Assembly: GCA_019113885.1 (NCBI GenBank)
Contig: DXGO01000121.1
Location: forward strand, 1 to 64,000
Direction of reading: 5' to 3'
Origin: Candidatus Alistipes intestinipullorum
Lineage (GTDB): Bacteria; Bacteroidota; Bacteroidia; Bacteroidales; Rikenellaceae
DNA length: 64,000 nucleotides
Part shown: positions 51,142 through 60,185 of the stretch, piece after piece
Numbering within the stretch: the stretch's first letter is position 1
Layout: every line of letters starts with the position of its first letter
Notes under the pieces: model-generated
What the model saw: only the letters and a program-made list of their open reading frames with translations
Databases searched by the model: none
Told to the model about the DNA's origin: nothing
Translations under genes and position numbers: made by a program

Positions 51142-52215
51142 ATGAAACGGATTTTTACGCTTCTGATGTTGTTGTCTGCATTGGGAACCCGTGCCGGTGT
51201 GCCGACAGATCATCCGACGGGGGATTGCGATGTACAGTTTGCACGCCTGGATTCGGAGGTCGACTCGCTGAAGGCCCGGGCTTCGGGATGGGACCGTTTC
51301 CAGGCGGCGCTTCCCGCCATTTCGGGCTATGTGCAGATGGGCTACGAATGGTCCGAGGATGCGTCGACATTCTTCATCAAGCGGGTACGCCTGACGCTGG
51401 CGGGCGAGATCACGCCCAAACTTGACTACCGCGTACAACTCGAGTTCGCCTCTCCGAAGGTGGTCGATGCGGTGTTGCGCTACCGGCCGCTCGAGGCGCT
51501 CAATTTCCAGCTGGGCGAATACAAGATTCCCTTCTCGATCGAGAACACTGTCTATGTTCCGTTGAAGTATGAATTCATCGAGTATCCGCTGGCGCTGCGC
51601 CGGCTGATGGGTTTCAACGACGTCTGCGGCCTTTCGGCTACGGGGCGCGACATGGGTGTGATGGCTTACGGAAGCTTCCTGCGCCACGACGGCGAGCACG
51701 TCGTCAACTACAACATCGGCGTTTTCAACGGCGAGGGAATCAACTCCCGCGACCGGAACCGTTCGAAGGATTTGGTTGCCCGGCTGACGCTGTGTCCCGT
51801 GGCGGGGCTTCAGATCGCCGGGTCGGGATACTGGGGCGAATATGGCCCCGACTACCTCGAGCGGGTCCGCTACGGTGCGGGCATCTGTTACGATCGCGGT
51901 CCCGTGGTGCTGCGCTACGAATATATCTATGGTACGACGGGCCTTCCCGATAATGGCGGGACGCTGGAGAGCGATGGCTGGTATGCCGTCGGAGGCTGGC
52001 GGGTGACGCCGGAGGTGATGCCCGTAGTGCGTTACGATACCTTCTGCGAGAACCGCGACGTGCGTGCGACGCGCCAGACCAACTATACGGCGGGCGTGCT
52101 GTGGGTTCCCGTGCGGCGTCTCCGCTGTCAGCTCAACTATACCTATGAGGATTATGCGTCGGCGTCGGTTGCGAACCGCAACGTCGTGTGCCTGATGCTC
52201 ACGGGCATTTTCTAA
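51142..52215 (+). CDS. Phosphate-selective (OprO/OprP-like) outer-membrane porin
   Basis: The 357-residue protein has a signal peptide (cleavage near TRAG), a short coiled-coil-like linker (FARLDSEVDSLKARA) and a porin barrel with FFIKRVRLTLAGEITPKLDYRVQLE and QLGEYKIPFSIENT, matching the porin-P family. Such porins trimerise and favour anions. The ATG at 51142 gives the best signal sequence; an upstream open frame from 51010 does not. Confidence 0.84.
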   Translation: MKRIFTLLMLLSALGTRAGVPTDHPTGDCDVQFARLDSEVDSLKARASGWDRFQAALPAISGYVQMGYEWSEDASTFFIKRVRLTLAGEITPKLDYRVQLEFASPKVVDAVLRYRPLEALNFQLGEYKIPFSIENTVYVPLKYEFIEYPLALRRLMGFNDVCGLSATGRDMGVMAYGSFLRHDGEHVVNYNIGVFNGEGINSRDRNRSKDLVARLTLCPVAGLQIAGSGYWGEYGPDYLERVRYGAGICYDRGPVVLRYEYIYGTTGLPDNGGTLESDGWYAVGGWRVTPEVMPVVRYDTFCENRDVRATRQTNYTAGVLWVPVRRLRCQLNYTYEDYASASVANRNVVCLMLTGIF

Positions 52216-52233
52216 TCAACTGTTGATTAACCT

Positions 52234-53520
52234 ATGAAACAATTTCTCGAAAAACTCCGCGTCGAGGACTGGGTGGTGGTCTGGGTCTCGATTCCGCTGC
52301 TGGTGGCTGCGGCATTGGTGCCCGCCGCGATGCCGCGTGTGCCGTCCACGTTGATCGGCGAGGTGGCCTGGTACAACATTGCGCTGCTCTTCGTGATTGT
52401 CCTGGCGGTGCTTTACGTGGGCAGCCTGCTCCTGCGCCGTCCGCTCAAGGGCATGTTGCCGTCGCTGGTCGTGGTCTTCGCCGTGTCGCTGCTGGCGCAG
52501 CTTGTCGCCAAGATTCCCGTCGTGGCCTACTACGGTTTCGAGTCGGTCTTCTTCTCGGTACTCTTCGGATTGCTGATCCGCAACGTGTGGCATGTCCCCG
52601 CGTGGATGAAGCCGGCCATCCAGGGCGAGTTCTTCATCAAGATCGGCGTCGTATGCCTCGGAGCCACGATCCTCTTCAGCGACGTCATGAAGTCGGGCAT
52701 CTTTGGATTGTTGCAGGCCATCCTGGTGGTTGCCGTCGTATGGTTTTTCGCGTTCCGTGTTTCGCGGCGGCTGAAGGTCGACGAGCGTTCGGCGATGATC
52801 CTTTCGAGCGGTGTCTCGATTTGCGGTGTTTCGGCCTGCATCACGGCGGCGCGCGTGGCGGGTGGTGACGACCGCAAGCTCTCCTACATCGTCTCGCTGG
52901 TGCTGATCGTCGTCGTGCCGATGATCTACCTCATGCCGTGGCTGGCGGATTGGATTCTTCCGCACCTTTTCGCTCCCGAGGTGGCCGAGGAGGTTGCCGG
53001 GGCGTGGATCGGCGGAACGATCGACACGACGTCGGGCGTTGCCGCGTCGAGCATGATTGTCGGGGAGGTCGCCAACCAGCATGCCGTCATCATCAAGGCG
53101 GCGCAGAACGTTCTGATCGGCGTCGTGGCCTTTTTCATTGCGCTCTACCTCTCCGCGCGGCGCGGTACGGGTGCGGGCCGGCAGCTTCCTTCGCTGGGCA
53201 TCGTCTGGGAAAAGTTCCCGAAATTTATCTTGGGGTTTGTTGCGGCCTCGTTGGTCTTCAGTCTGTTGCAGTCGGGCGGATTCTTCGTTCCCGACGCCCG
53301 GGGGAAACTGGTCGAACCGGGTGTGGCGAAGATGTTCTCGACGGTCTTCTTTTCGCTGGCCTTCGTCTGCATCGGGCTCGACACGCGGCTGAAGGAGATC
53401 GTCTCGCGCGAGAACCGCAACATCCTCTGGTCGTTCCTCACGGCCCAGACGTTCAATATCGTCGTGACGTTCGTGATTGCCTGCCTGCTGTTCGGCATTT
53501 TGAAGCCGATGTGGGCGTAG
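52234..53520 (+). CDS. YeiH/UPF0324-family membrane transporter (putative sulfate exporter)
   Basis: The 428-residue protein has about eleven membrane helices and the family motifs FSVLFGLLIRNVWHVP, GVVCLGATILFSDVMKSG, SSGVSICGVSACITAA and the repeat-related GGTIDTTSGVAASS. The family is annotated as putative sulfate/anion exporters, without strong experimental proof. It follows the porin gene by 18 bases, suggesting joint anion handling, and precedes a strong terminator. Confidence 0.85.
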   Translation: MKQFLEKLRVEDWVVVWVSIPLLVAAALVPAAMPRVPSTLIGEVAWYNIALLFVIVLAVLYVGSLLLRRPLKGMLPSLVVVFAVSLLAQLVAKIPVVAYYGFESVFFSVLFGLLIRNVWHVPAWMKPAIQGEFFIKIGVVCLGATILFSDVMKSGIFGLLQAILVVAVVWFFAFRVSRRLKVDERSAMILSSGVSICGVSACITAARVAGGDDRKLSYIVSLVLIVVVPMIYLMPWLADWILPHLFAPEVAEEVAGAWIGGTIDTTSGVAASSMIVGEVANQHAVIIKAAQNVLIGVVAFFIALYLSARRGTGAGRQLPSLGIVWEKFPKFILGFVAASLVFSLLQSGGFFVPDARGKLVEPGVAKMFSTVFFSLAFVCIGLDTRLKEIVSRENRNILWSFLTAQTFNIVVTFVIACLLFGILKPMWA

Positions 53521-53536
53521 GGCCCGACTACGGGTT

Positions 53537-53575
53537 AAAAAGGGCTGATTCTCGAAACAGAATCAGCCCTTTTTT
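53537..53575. terminator. Bidirectional terminator, yeiH-type gene / ygiQ-type gene
   Basis: A 16-bp stem (AAAAAGGGCTGATTCT, mirrored at 53559-53574) with a 7-base loop gives U-runs in both directions. It overlaps the stop codon of the minus-strand radical SAM gene, so it serves both convergent transcripts. Confidence 0.85.
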
Positions 53576-55440
53576 GTCGCAGGCCCTTTGGGGCGGTTTT
53601 TCCCATTTTGCGGAACAGGTCCTTTTGCCGTTCGGCCCGCCGCCGGATTCGCGGTAAATCCCTTGTTGCGGGTTGTCGTTCGTGTCCCGTTTCCCGCACG
53701 CGGGCGGTTTTGCCCCGGAGCTCCGTTCCTCGCCGCTCCTCGATTCGCAAAGAAATAGCTCTTCTGCCGCCGCTTCTCCTCCTGCGAGCGTGCTACATAG
53801 ACCTTCTCGTGGGTATAGGGGTTCTCGCCCGTGCAGAACATCACCGACGAGAGGGTCATCGGCGTGGGTGTCAGGTCCTGCACCTGCTCCAGGGTGAAGT
53901 GCAGATGCCCCAATACCTTGTCGGAGAGTGCCTTCATGTCGTGCTCCGTACAGCCGGGGTGCGACGAGATGAAGTAGGGGATCAGCTGATAGGGCAGGTT
54001 CTCCTGCCGGCAGATGCGTTGGAAGTCGGCGTTCAACTGTTCGAAGAGTGCGAACGGCGGTTTGCGCATCAGTTGCAGGACATGCTCTTCGGTGTGCTCG
54101 GGGGCAACCTTAAGCCGTCCCGAGGTGTGGTGGCGGATGACGGTTTCGAGGTAGGGCGAGGCATCGAAGAGGTCGTAGCGGATGCCGCTTCCGACGAAGG
54201 CCTTCTTGATCCCCTTCACGGCCCTGATCTTCTCGTAGAGCGCGAGCAGGGGCCGATGGTCGTTGTCGAGGTTCGGACAGCGTTTCGGGTGGAGGCACGA
54301 CGCCCGGCGGCACTTGGCGCAGAGCGCCCGGTCGCGACCTCCCATGCGGTACATGTTGGCCGACGGGGCCCCGATGTCCGAGAGATAGCCCTTGAACCCG
54401 GGCATTTTTGTGATACGCTCCACCTCTTCGAGGATCGACCGTTCGCTGCGCGAGTGGATGAACTTTCCCTGGTGGGCCGAGATGGTGCAGAACGAGCACC
54501 CTCCGAAACAGCCGCGGTGGATGTTGACCGAGAATTTGATCATCTCCCAGGCGGGGATGTCCCCCTTGCCGCGGTAGCGCGGGTGGGGCGCCCGCTCGTA
54601 GGGGAGGTCGAACGAATGGTCGAGCTCTTCGGTCGTAAGGGTGGCGTGCGGCGGTGTCACGACGACATAGCGGTCGCCCACGGCCTCGACCAGCGTTGCG
54701 ACGGGCTCCATGAGGTTGCTTTGGGTCTCGATGACGGTGAAGTTCTCGCCGAAGGCCTTCGGGTCGCGTACGCACTCCTCATAGGGGTGCAACTGGATCG
54801 TCGTCGCGGGATCGAGGCGCTCGACATAGGTCCGGTCGGCGAGGAAGGCCACCTGGCGGATTTTGCGCAGCAACTTGGCGTTGTACCCGTTGCGCATGGC
54901 CCGCGCGACCTCCTGTACGACCCCTTCGCCCATGCCGTAGATAAGCAGGTCGGCCCCTGAGTCGACGAGCACCGAGGGGAGAATCCGGTCACTCCAGTAG
55001 TCGTAGTGGGTGAAGCGCCGCAATGAGGCCTCGATGCCTCCGACGACTACCGGGATGTGGGGATACAACCGTTTGAGAATCTGCGTATAGACGGTCACTG
55101 CGCGGTCGGGGCGGAATCCTGCCTTCCCGCCGGGCGTGTAGGCGTCGTCGTGGCGCAGCCGGAGGTTGGCGGTGTAATGGTTGACCATCGAGTCCATGGC
55201 CCCGGCCGAGACGCCGAAGAAGAGACGCGGGGCGCCGAGCTTGGTGAAGTCGCGCAGGTCGTCCCTCCAGTTGGGCTGCGGGACGATGGCCACGCGATAC
55301 CCTTCGGCCTCGAGCAGCCGTCCCACCACCGCGGCGCCGAAGGCGGGGTGGTCGATGTAGGCGTCGCCCGAAAAGAGGATGACGTCCAACTGCTCCCATC
55401 CGCGTTCGCGGACCTCCTTGACGGTTGTCGGCAGAAACAT
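53563..55440 (-). CDS. YgiQ-family radical SAM protein
   Basis: The 625-residue protein has an N-terminal region with GDAYIDHPAFGAAVVGRLLE, then the radical SAM iron-sulphur motif CFGGCSFC (CxxxCxxC) around residue 310. YgiQ-type helical regions and a C-terminal DUF3362-like stretch end near PYTHEKVYVARS. A positively charged, Gly/Asn/Arg-rich tail of about 60 residues follows. The reaction of the family is unknown. An upstream alternative start at 55491 would lie inside the aminotransferase gene; the ATG at 55440 fits the family. Confidence 0.86.
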   Translation of the reverse strand: MFLPTTVKEVRERGWEQLDVILFSGDAYIDHPAFGAAVVGRLLEAEGYRVAIVPQPNWRDDLRDFTKLGAPRLFFGVSAGAMDSMVNHYTANLRLRHDDAYTPGGKAGFRPDRAVTVYTQILKRLYPHIPVVVGGIEASLRRFTHYDYWSDRILPSVLVDSGADLLIYGMGEGVVQEVARAMRNGYNAKLLRKIRQVAFLADRTYVERLDPATTIQLHPYEECVRDPKAFGENFTVIETQSNLMEPVATLVEAVGDRYVVVTPPHATLTTEELDHSFDLPYERAPHPRYRGKGDIPAWEMIKFSVNIHRGCFGGCSFCTISAHQGKFIHSRSERSILEEVERITKMPGFKGYLSDIGAPSANMYRMGGRDRALCAKCRRASCLHPKRCPNLDNDHRPLLALYEKIRAVKGIKKAFVGSGIRYDLFDASPYLETVIRHHTSGRLKVAPEHTEEHVLQLMRKPPFALFEQLNADFQRICRQENLPYQLIPYFISSHPGCTEHDMKALSDKVLGHLHFTLEQVQDLTPTPMTLSSVMFCTGENPYTHEKVYVARSQEEKRRQKSYFFANRGAARNGAPGQNRPRAGNGTRTTTRNKGFTANPAAGRTAKGPVPQNGKNRPKGPATKKG

Positions 55441-55447
55441 GACGGTA

Positions 55448-56743
55448 TTATTTGGGTGATTTTTCGGATGCCCCGACGGGTGCGTCGCCACCGGAGTGCT
55501 CCTGCCCGAGTGCGGCCACGGCGTCGCGCAGCTGGCAGAGTGCGCGTCGGATTACGGCGCGCGGGGCCGCGACGTTCAGGCGCATGAATCCCTCGCCCTG
55601 GGGGCCGAACATGGCCCCGTCGTTGAGGGCCAGGCGTGCGCCGTCGACAAAGAGCCGTACCAGCGCGTCGTGGGGCAATCCGAGCCTGCGGCAGTCGAGC
55701 CATACGAGGAACGACGCCTGCGGGCGCAGGGGGCGGATGGCGGGAATCTCCCGGGCGCAGAATCCGATCACCTCCTCGACGTTGCCCTCGACGTAGCGGA
55801 GCATCTGCTGCCGCCACGCCTCGCCGTGGCGGAAGGCCGCGACGGTGGCAATGGGGGCGAAGAGGTTCGGGCTTTCGAACTCATTGGCCTCGAGCCAGGA
55901 GAAGAACTTCCGGCGCAGCGTCTCGTCGGGGACGATGGCGTAGGAGCTGACGATCCCGGCGATGTTGAACGTTTTGGTCGGGGCGCCGAAGGTGATGCTG
56001 CAGCGAGCGGCGGTCTCCGAGACCGAGGCGAAGGGAATGTGGCGGTTTCCCCAGAGGGCCATGTCGCAGTGTATTTCGTCGGAGATGACGATTAGGTTGC
56101 GGGCGGCGCAGAAGTCTGCCAGGCGGCTGAGCGTCGCACGGTCCCAGACGATGCCGCCGGGGTTGTGGGGATTCGAGAGGATGAGCATCCGGCACTTGGC
56201 GTCGACGACGCGCTCGAGGTTTTCGAAATCCATCTCGTAGGAGCCGTCTTCGCGTTCGCGCAACGGGTTGAAGACCACTTGGCGGCCGTTCCCCTGGGGC
56301 ACGAGGCGGAAGGGGTGGTAGATCGGCGGCTGGATGACGACCTTCTCGTCCTCGGCGACGAACCGGTTGACGGCCAGCCCGATCCCCTTGACGATGCCCG
56401 GGATGTAGGCGATCCACTCGGGCCGCACCTCCCAGCCGTGGTGCGAACGGATCCAGTCGATGATGGCCGGACGGTAGTCCGCGGGTTCGAACGTATACCC
56501 GAATACCGGGTGCTCCAGTCGTTTGCGGAGTGCCTCTACGATGAAATCGGGGGTTTCGAAATCCATGTCAGCGACCCACATCGGCAACAGGTCCGTGCGG
56601 CCGAAGGGCTCCTTCAGGGCGTCGAATTTGACGCTGTCGGAGCCGTGGCGGTCGATGATGCGGTCGAAGTCGTAGCGAGTCGTTCCTTCCGATGCCGGTG
56701 CGGCGGCCGGGGAGCCCGAGGTGTTGCAGACGGTTTTTTCCAT
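55448..56743 (-). CDS. MalY/PatB-family PLP-dependent aminotransferase (cystathionine beta-lyase-like)
   Basis: The 431-residue fold-type I PLP enzyme has PMWVADMDFETPDFI, the Asn-binding LSNPHNPGGIVWD, ISDEIHCDM and the PLP lysine in FGAPTKTFNIAG. The MalY/PatB group cleaves cystathionine or cysteine-S-conjugates and sometimes acts as aminotransferase. The first 22 residues are a variable extension before YDFDRIIDRHGSDSVKFDA. It starts 38 bases after rluD and ends 7 bases before the radical SAM gene start. Confidence 0.87.
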   Translation of the reverse strand: MEKTVCNTSGSPAAAPASEGTTRYDFDRIIDRHGSDSVKFDALKEPFGRTDLLPMWVADMDFETPDFIVEALRKRLEHPVFGYTFEPADYRPAIIDWIRSHHGWEVRPEWIAYIPGIVKGIGLAVNRFVAEDEKVVIQPPIYHPFRLVPQGNGRQVVFNPLREREDGSYEMDFENLERVVDAKCRMLILSNPHNPGGIVWDRATLSRLADFCAARNLIVISDEIHCDMALWGNRHIPFASVSETAARCSITFGAPTKTFNIAGIVSSYAIVPDETLRRKFFSWLEANEFESPNLFAPIATVAAFRHGEAWRQQMLRYVEGNVEEVIGFCAREIPAIRPLRPQASFLVWLDCRRLGLPHDALVRLFVDGARLALNDGAMFGPQGEGFMRLNVAAPRAVIRRALCQLRDAVAALGQEHSGGDAPVGASEKSPK

Positions 56744-56781
56744 GGCGGTATGCGGTTTCTGCCGGACGCGTTGCCCGGATT

Positions 56782-57933
56782 TCATTCTTCTTCCCGAATG
56801 GTGTAGGCCTCCCATTTGGCCAGCAGGGCCTTGAAATCGGCGGGCAGGTCGCTTTCGAAAAGCATCTGACGGTGCGTGGCGGGGTGCTCGAAGCCCAGCA
56901 GCCGGGCGTGCAACGCGTGGCGGGGCATCAGGGCGAAGCAGTTCTCGATGAACTGCCGGTATTTGGCGAAGGTCGTGCCCTTGAGGATGCGGTCTCCGCC
57001 GTAGCGCTCGTCGTTGAAGAGCGGGTGGCCGATCCAGGCCATGTGAACGCGGATCTGGTGTGTGCGGCCGGTCTCGAGACGGCACTCCACGAGGGTCACG
57101 TATCCGTAGCGGCGCAACACCTTCCAGTGCGTTACGGCGTGCTTGCCGTCCGAGCCGTCTGCAAAGACATACATCTTTTGTCGTTCGCGGGGGCTGCGGC
57201 CGATGTTTCCGGTGATAGTTCCCTCGTCCTGGTCGAAGTTGCCCCACACGAGGGCCACATAGCGGCGCTGGATCGTGTGGTCGAAGAACTGCTTGGCCAG
57301 CCGCGCATGGGTCACCTCGTCCTTGGCGATGACGAGCAGCCCCGAGGTGTTTTTGTCGATGCGGTGTACCAGCCCCGCGCGATTCTGCTCCTCGGCCAGA
57401 ATCCCCTGCCGGTTGAGGTGGAAGGCCAAGGCGTTGACCAGCGTGCCGCTGTAATTCCCCACACCGGGGTGTACGACCATCCCGGCGGGTTTGTCGACCA
57501 GCAGCAGGTGCTCGTCCTCATAGGGAATCACCAGCGGGATATCCTCGGGAATGAGTTCCGTTTCGCGCCGCGGGTATGGCAGCACGATCTGGATGCGGTC
57601 GAGGGGTTTGACCTTGTAACTCGATTTGGCGGCTTTTCCGTTGACGAGGATGTTGCCGCTGTCGGCTGCCGCCTGAATCCGGTTTCGCGAACAGTGCTCC
57701 ATTCTTACGGTCAGGAACTTGTCCAGCCGCATGGGGGTCTGTCCCTTGTCGGCCGTCACGGCGAAGTGCTCGTAGAGCCCGGCCTCCTCGTCCTCTTCGC
57801 CTTCGGCAGCCTCCTCCAGATCGGGGTCGGCCGGCACCTGCGGACCTTCGTGCAGTCTCTTCCGCAACTCCTGTCCGGGATCCTGTGCCGCCTCCTGCAT
57901 TCCGGGCGTATCGTTATGTCGCGGATCGTACAT
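56782..57933 (-). CDS. rluD: 23S rRNA pseudouridine synthase RluD family
   Basis: The 383-residue protein has an acidic N-terminal extension (residues 1-60), an S4 RNA-binding domain (MRLDKFLTVRMEHCSRNRIQ), and a catalytic domain with the pseudouridine synthase signature GLVHRIDKNTSGLLV (catalytic Asp) and LETGRTHQIRVHMAWIGHP. RluD-type enzymes modify helix 69 of 23S rRNA. It overlaps the PASTA gene by one base; the PASTA-RluD pair is conserved in Bacteroidetes. Confidence 0.9.
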   Translation of the reverse strand: MYDPRHNDTPGMQEAAQDPGQELRKRLHEGPQVPADPDLEEAAEGEEDEEAGLYEHFAVTADKGQTPMRLDKFLTVRMEHCSRNRIQAAADSGNILVNGKAAKSSYKVKPLDRIQIVLPYPRRETELIPEDIPLVIPYEDEHLLLVDKPAGMVVHPGVGNYSGTLVNALAFHLNRQGILAEEQNRAGLVHRIDKNTSGLLVIAKDEVTHARLAKQFFDHTIQRRYVALVWGNFDQDEGTITGNIGRSPRERQKMYVFADGSDGKHAVTHWKVLRRYGYVTLVECRLETGRTHQIRVHMAWIGHPLFNDERYGGDRILKGTTFAKYRQFIENCFALMPRHALHARLLGFEHPATHRQMLFESDLPADFKALLAKWEAYTIREEE

Positions 57934-58901
57934 CAGTCGAAAAAGTCGTCTTCGGTTTGACGCCGTGGGTTCTCGGAAGCCTCCTCGCGCGGCGCGGCGA
58001 GCGTGTCGTCGAACGACAGCTCCGCCAGCGAATCGGCCCGTTGCTGTTCTTCGATTTTACGCTCTTCGGCTGCTGCCGCGGCCTGCTTCTCGGCTTCGGT
58101 GCGGTGCTTGTCCAATTTGTCTTCGTCGAGTGTGAGCCGCAGGGAGACTTTCGATCCCAATCCTGCACTGCGTTCGGCTCCGGGGGTCTGGAGGTAGACG
58201 CGCGCATCCTTTTGGTTGAGGAGGTTGATCCCTTCATCGAAGTCGATGCGCCCGATGTTGAGCCCCAGTTCCCAGAGGCGGCTCTTCGCCTGGGCGAGGG
58301 GGTATCCCACGACCTGGGGCACGATCGTCGTCCCGGCGCCCTCCTCGACGCCGACATAGAGCGTCACGCCCGACCCCATTTCGGCTTCGATGCGGCTTTT
58401 CGGGGTGACGGGACGTCCGTCGAAGTACTCTTCGAGGACGTAGTTGGTGGCCATGTCGGGGCGGTATATGAGTTCCGCGATCTCGAGTCCGGCGATTTCG
58501 AGCATGTTCTTGGCCTGACGCAGCGAGCGGTCGGCCACATAGGGAATCTGGACCATCTTTTGCCGGAAGGAGTTGATCGTGACGTAGATCGTCCGTCCGG
58601 GCTTCACCTCCACGCCTCCTTCGGGCAGTTGGTCGAGGATGATGCCGCCCTCGTAGGCCGGTACGAACAGCGAATCGTTGATATGGATCCGGAGGTCGTA
58701 TTTGCGGGCGATCTCGCAGGCCTTTTCGAGCGGGAATCCCGAAAAATCGGGAACGTTCCGTCGGGCTCCGTGGCGGGTGCCGATCTGCATGAGGAGATGC
58801 GCGGCGATGGCCATGGCGAGGATAATGGCTGCGATCAGGACGATGTTCCAGAGCAACGGGCGTTGCCTGAGCCGGGAGATGAAGGTTTCACGCTTTTTCA
58901 T
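57933..58901 (-). CDS. Membrane-anchored PASTA-domain protein
   Basis: The 322-residue protein has a short cytoplasmic start, one membrane helix (WNIVLIAAIILAMAIAAHLL), and three PASTA domains. These start near RRNVPDFSGFPLEKACEIA, VQIPYVADRSLRQAKNML and IVPQVVGYPLAQAKSRLW. A charged Ala/Glu-rich tail follows. PASTA domains bind peptidoglycan stems; here there is no kinase domain. The ATG at 58901 replaces an upstream open extension. It lies between the LptF/G-type gene and rluD. Confidence 0.87.
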   Translation of the reverse strand: MKKRETFISRLRQRPLLWNIVLIAAIILAMAIAAHLLMQIGTRHGARRNVPDFSGFPLEKACEIARKYDLRIHINDSLFVPAYEGGIILDQLPEGGVEVKPGRTIYVTINSFRQKMVQIPYVADRSLRQAKNMLEIAGLEIAELIYRPDMATNYVLEEYFDGRPVTPKSRIEAEMGSGVTLYVGVEEGAGTTIVPQVVGYPLAQAKSRLWELGLNIGRIDFDEGINLLNQKDARVYLQTPGAERSAGLGSKVSLRLTLDEDKLDKHRTEAEKQAAAAAEERKIEEQQRADSLAELSFDDTLAAPREEASENPRRQTEDDFFD

Positions 58902-58912
58902 GGTCGGGGATG

Positions 58913-60016
58913 TTATTTCGGGGCCTTGCGGTAGAGGTATATGGCGATGCCGAGGTAGATGATGTTCGGGAGCCATACGGCCAGACCGGGGGGCAGGGAG
59001 CCGCTTTTGGCGAACTCCTCGAAGAAACGGTTGAAGAGGATGTACGAGAAACAGAGTCCCGTACCGATTCCGATGTGGAGACCGGTGCCGCCGCGGACCT
59101 TACGCGACGAGAGCGAGACGCCGATCAGGGTGAGGATGAATGTCGAGAGCGGGTAGGCATACCGGGCGTGCTGCTCGACCTTGATGATGTTGACCGAGTC
59201 GGAACCTTTGGCCTGTTGTTGGTGGAGGAACTCGTTCAGCTCGGAGATGTTCATGGTCTGGATCAGGTCGTTGATTTCGCCCAGTTCGGAGATGTCGAGG
59301 TTGATGAGGGTGTCGAGGTTCCGGTACTGTTCGAAGGTCTCCATGCCGAGTGAGTCGAATTGCCGTTTGATGTATCGCGAGGCAGTCCAACGCCGGGTTT
59401 CGGGGTTGAATTTGGCGTCGGAGGCTTCGAGTGAATGGGTCATGGTGCCGCCGACATACCGTTCGAGGGCGAAGAACGAAGCCTGGTGTCCGCCGTCGTT
59501 GTACCCTCGGACATAGGCGAAGGTGCCGGGTTCGATCTGGCGGTAGATGTGGTAGTTGTATTTGGTATTCTGCTTGCGCTTGATGTACTGTTGCTCGAAG
59601 GCGACGATGTGGCGTTGCGAGAGGGGTATGAGCCAGAGGTTGAGGGTCAGCGAGAGAGACCCGATGATGAGCGCTCCGAGGAAGTAGGGCCACATGAGCC
59701 TTCGGAACGACATGCCGCCGGAGAGCATGGCGACGATTTCGGTCTGATAGGCCATCTTCGAGGTGAAGAAGATGCAGGCGATAAAGGTGAACAGACCGCT
59801 GAACTGGTTGATGAAGAAGGGGATGAAGTTGAGGTAATACTCGAAGATCACCTCCTTGAACGGGGCGTGCAGTTCGGTGAAGTCGTCGACCTTCTCGACA
59901 TAGTCGAAGACCACGACGATGACGATGATCATCGAGATGGCGAAGAAGTAGGTCATCAGGAACTTCCCGAGTATGTAGCGGTCCAGGATTTTGAATCCGG
60001 GGAATTTCAGTCTCAT
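58913..60016 (-). CDS. LptF/LptG-family lipopolysaccharide export permease
   Basis: The 367-residue protein has six membrane helices, three at each end, flanking a periplasmic beta-jellyroll domain (residues 110-260), as in LptF/LptG (YjgP/YjgQ). LKFPGFKILDRYILGKFLMT is the typical start. LptFG move lipopolysaccharide from the inner membrane to the periplasmic bridge. A TTG three codons earlier is less likely than the ATG at 60016. A TACATTTG box ends six bases before this ATG. Confidence 0.88.
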   Translation of the reverse strand: MRLKFPGFKILDRYILGKFLMTYFFAISMIIVIVVVFDYVEKVDDFTELHAPFKEVIFEYYLNFIPFFINQFSGLFTFIACIFFTSKMAYQTEIVAMLSGGMSFRRLMWPYFLGALIIGSLSLTLNLWLIPLSQRHIVAFEQQYIKRKQNTKYNYHIYRQIEPGTFAYVRGYNDGGHQASFFALERYVGGTMTHSLEASDAKFNPETRRWTASRYIKRQFDSLGMETFEQYRNLDTLINLDISELGEINDLIQTMNISELNEFLHQQQAKGSDSVNIIKVEQHARYAYPLSTFILTLIGVSLSSRKVRGGTGLHIGIGTGLCFSYILFNRFFEEFAKSGSLPPGLAVWLPNIIYLGIAIYLYRKAPK

Positions 60017-60022
60017 AGCCCA

Positions 60023-60030
60023 CAAATGTA
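60023..60030 (-). promoter_or_regulatory. -7 box TACATTTG of the LptF/G-type gene
   Basis: A perfect match six bases before the ATG, implying a start at or next to the first codon. The -33 position is not matched. Confidence 0.45.
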
Positions 60031-60038
60031 CGACATTT

Positions 60039-60055
60039 CGCGCGAATTTCGCGCG
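60039..60055. repeat. 17-base palindrome upstream of the LptF/G-type gene
   Basis: CGCGCGAA and TTCGCGCG flank a central T, just upstream of the -7 box. It could be an operator or RNA hairpin; no U-run follows. Confidence 0.4.
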
Positions 60056-60185
60056 CTTTCCCTCAAATAATGAGCGGATGCGGCGCCTCGGGCTTTTTCC
60101 TGCCGCGGGTATGCCTCCGGGAAAGGCCGTCTCCGGAACTTCAGGAAGCGACCTACCCGGCGCAGTTTCCGTCTCCGGATGTGGC

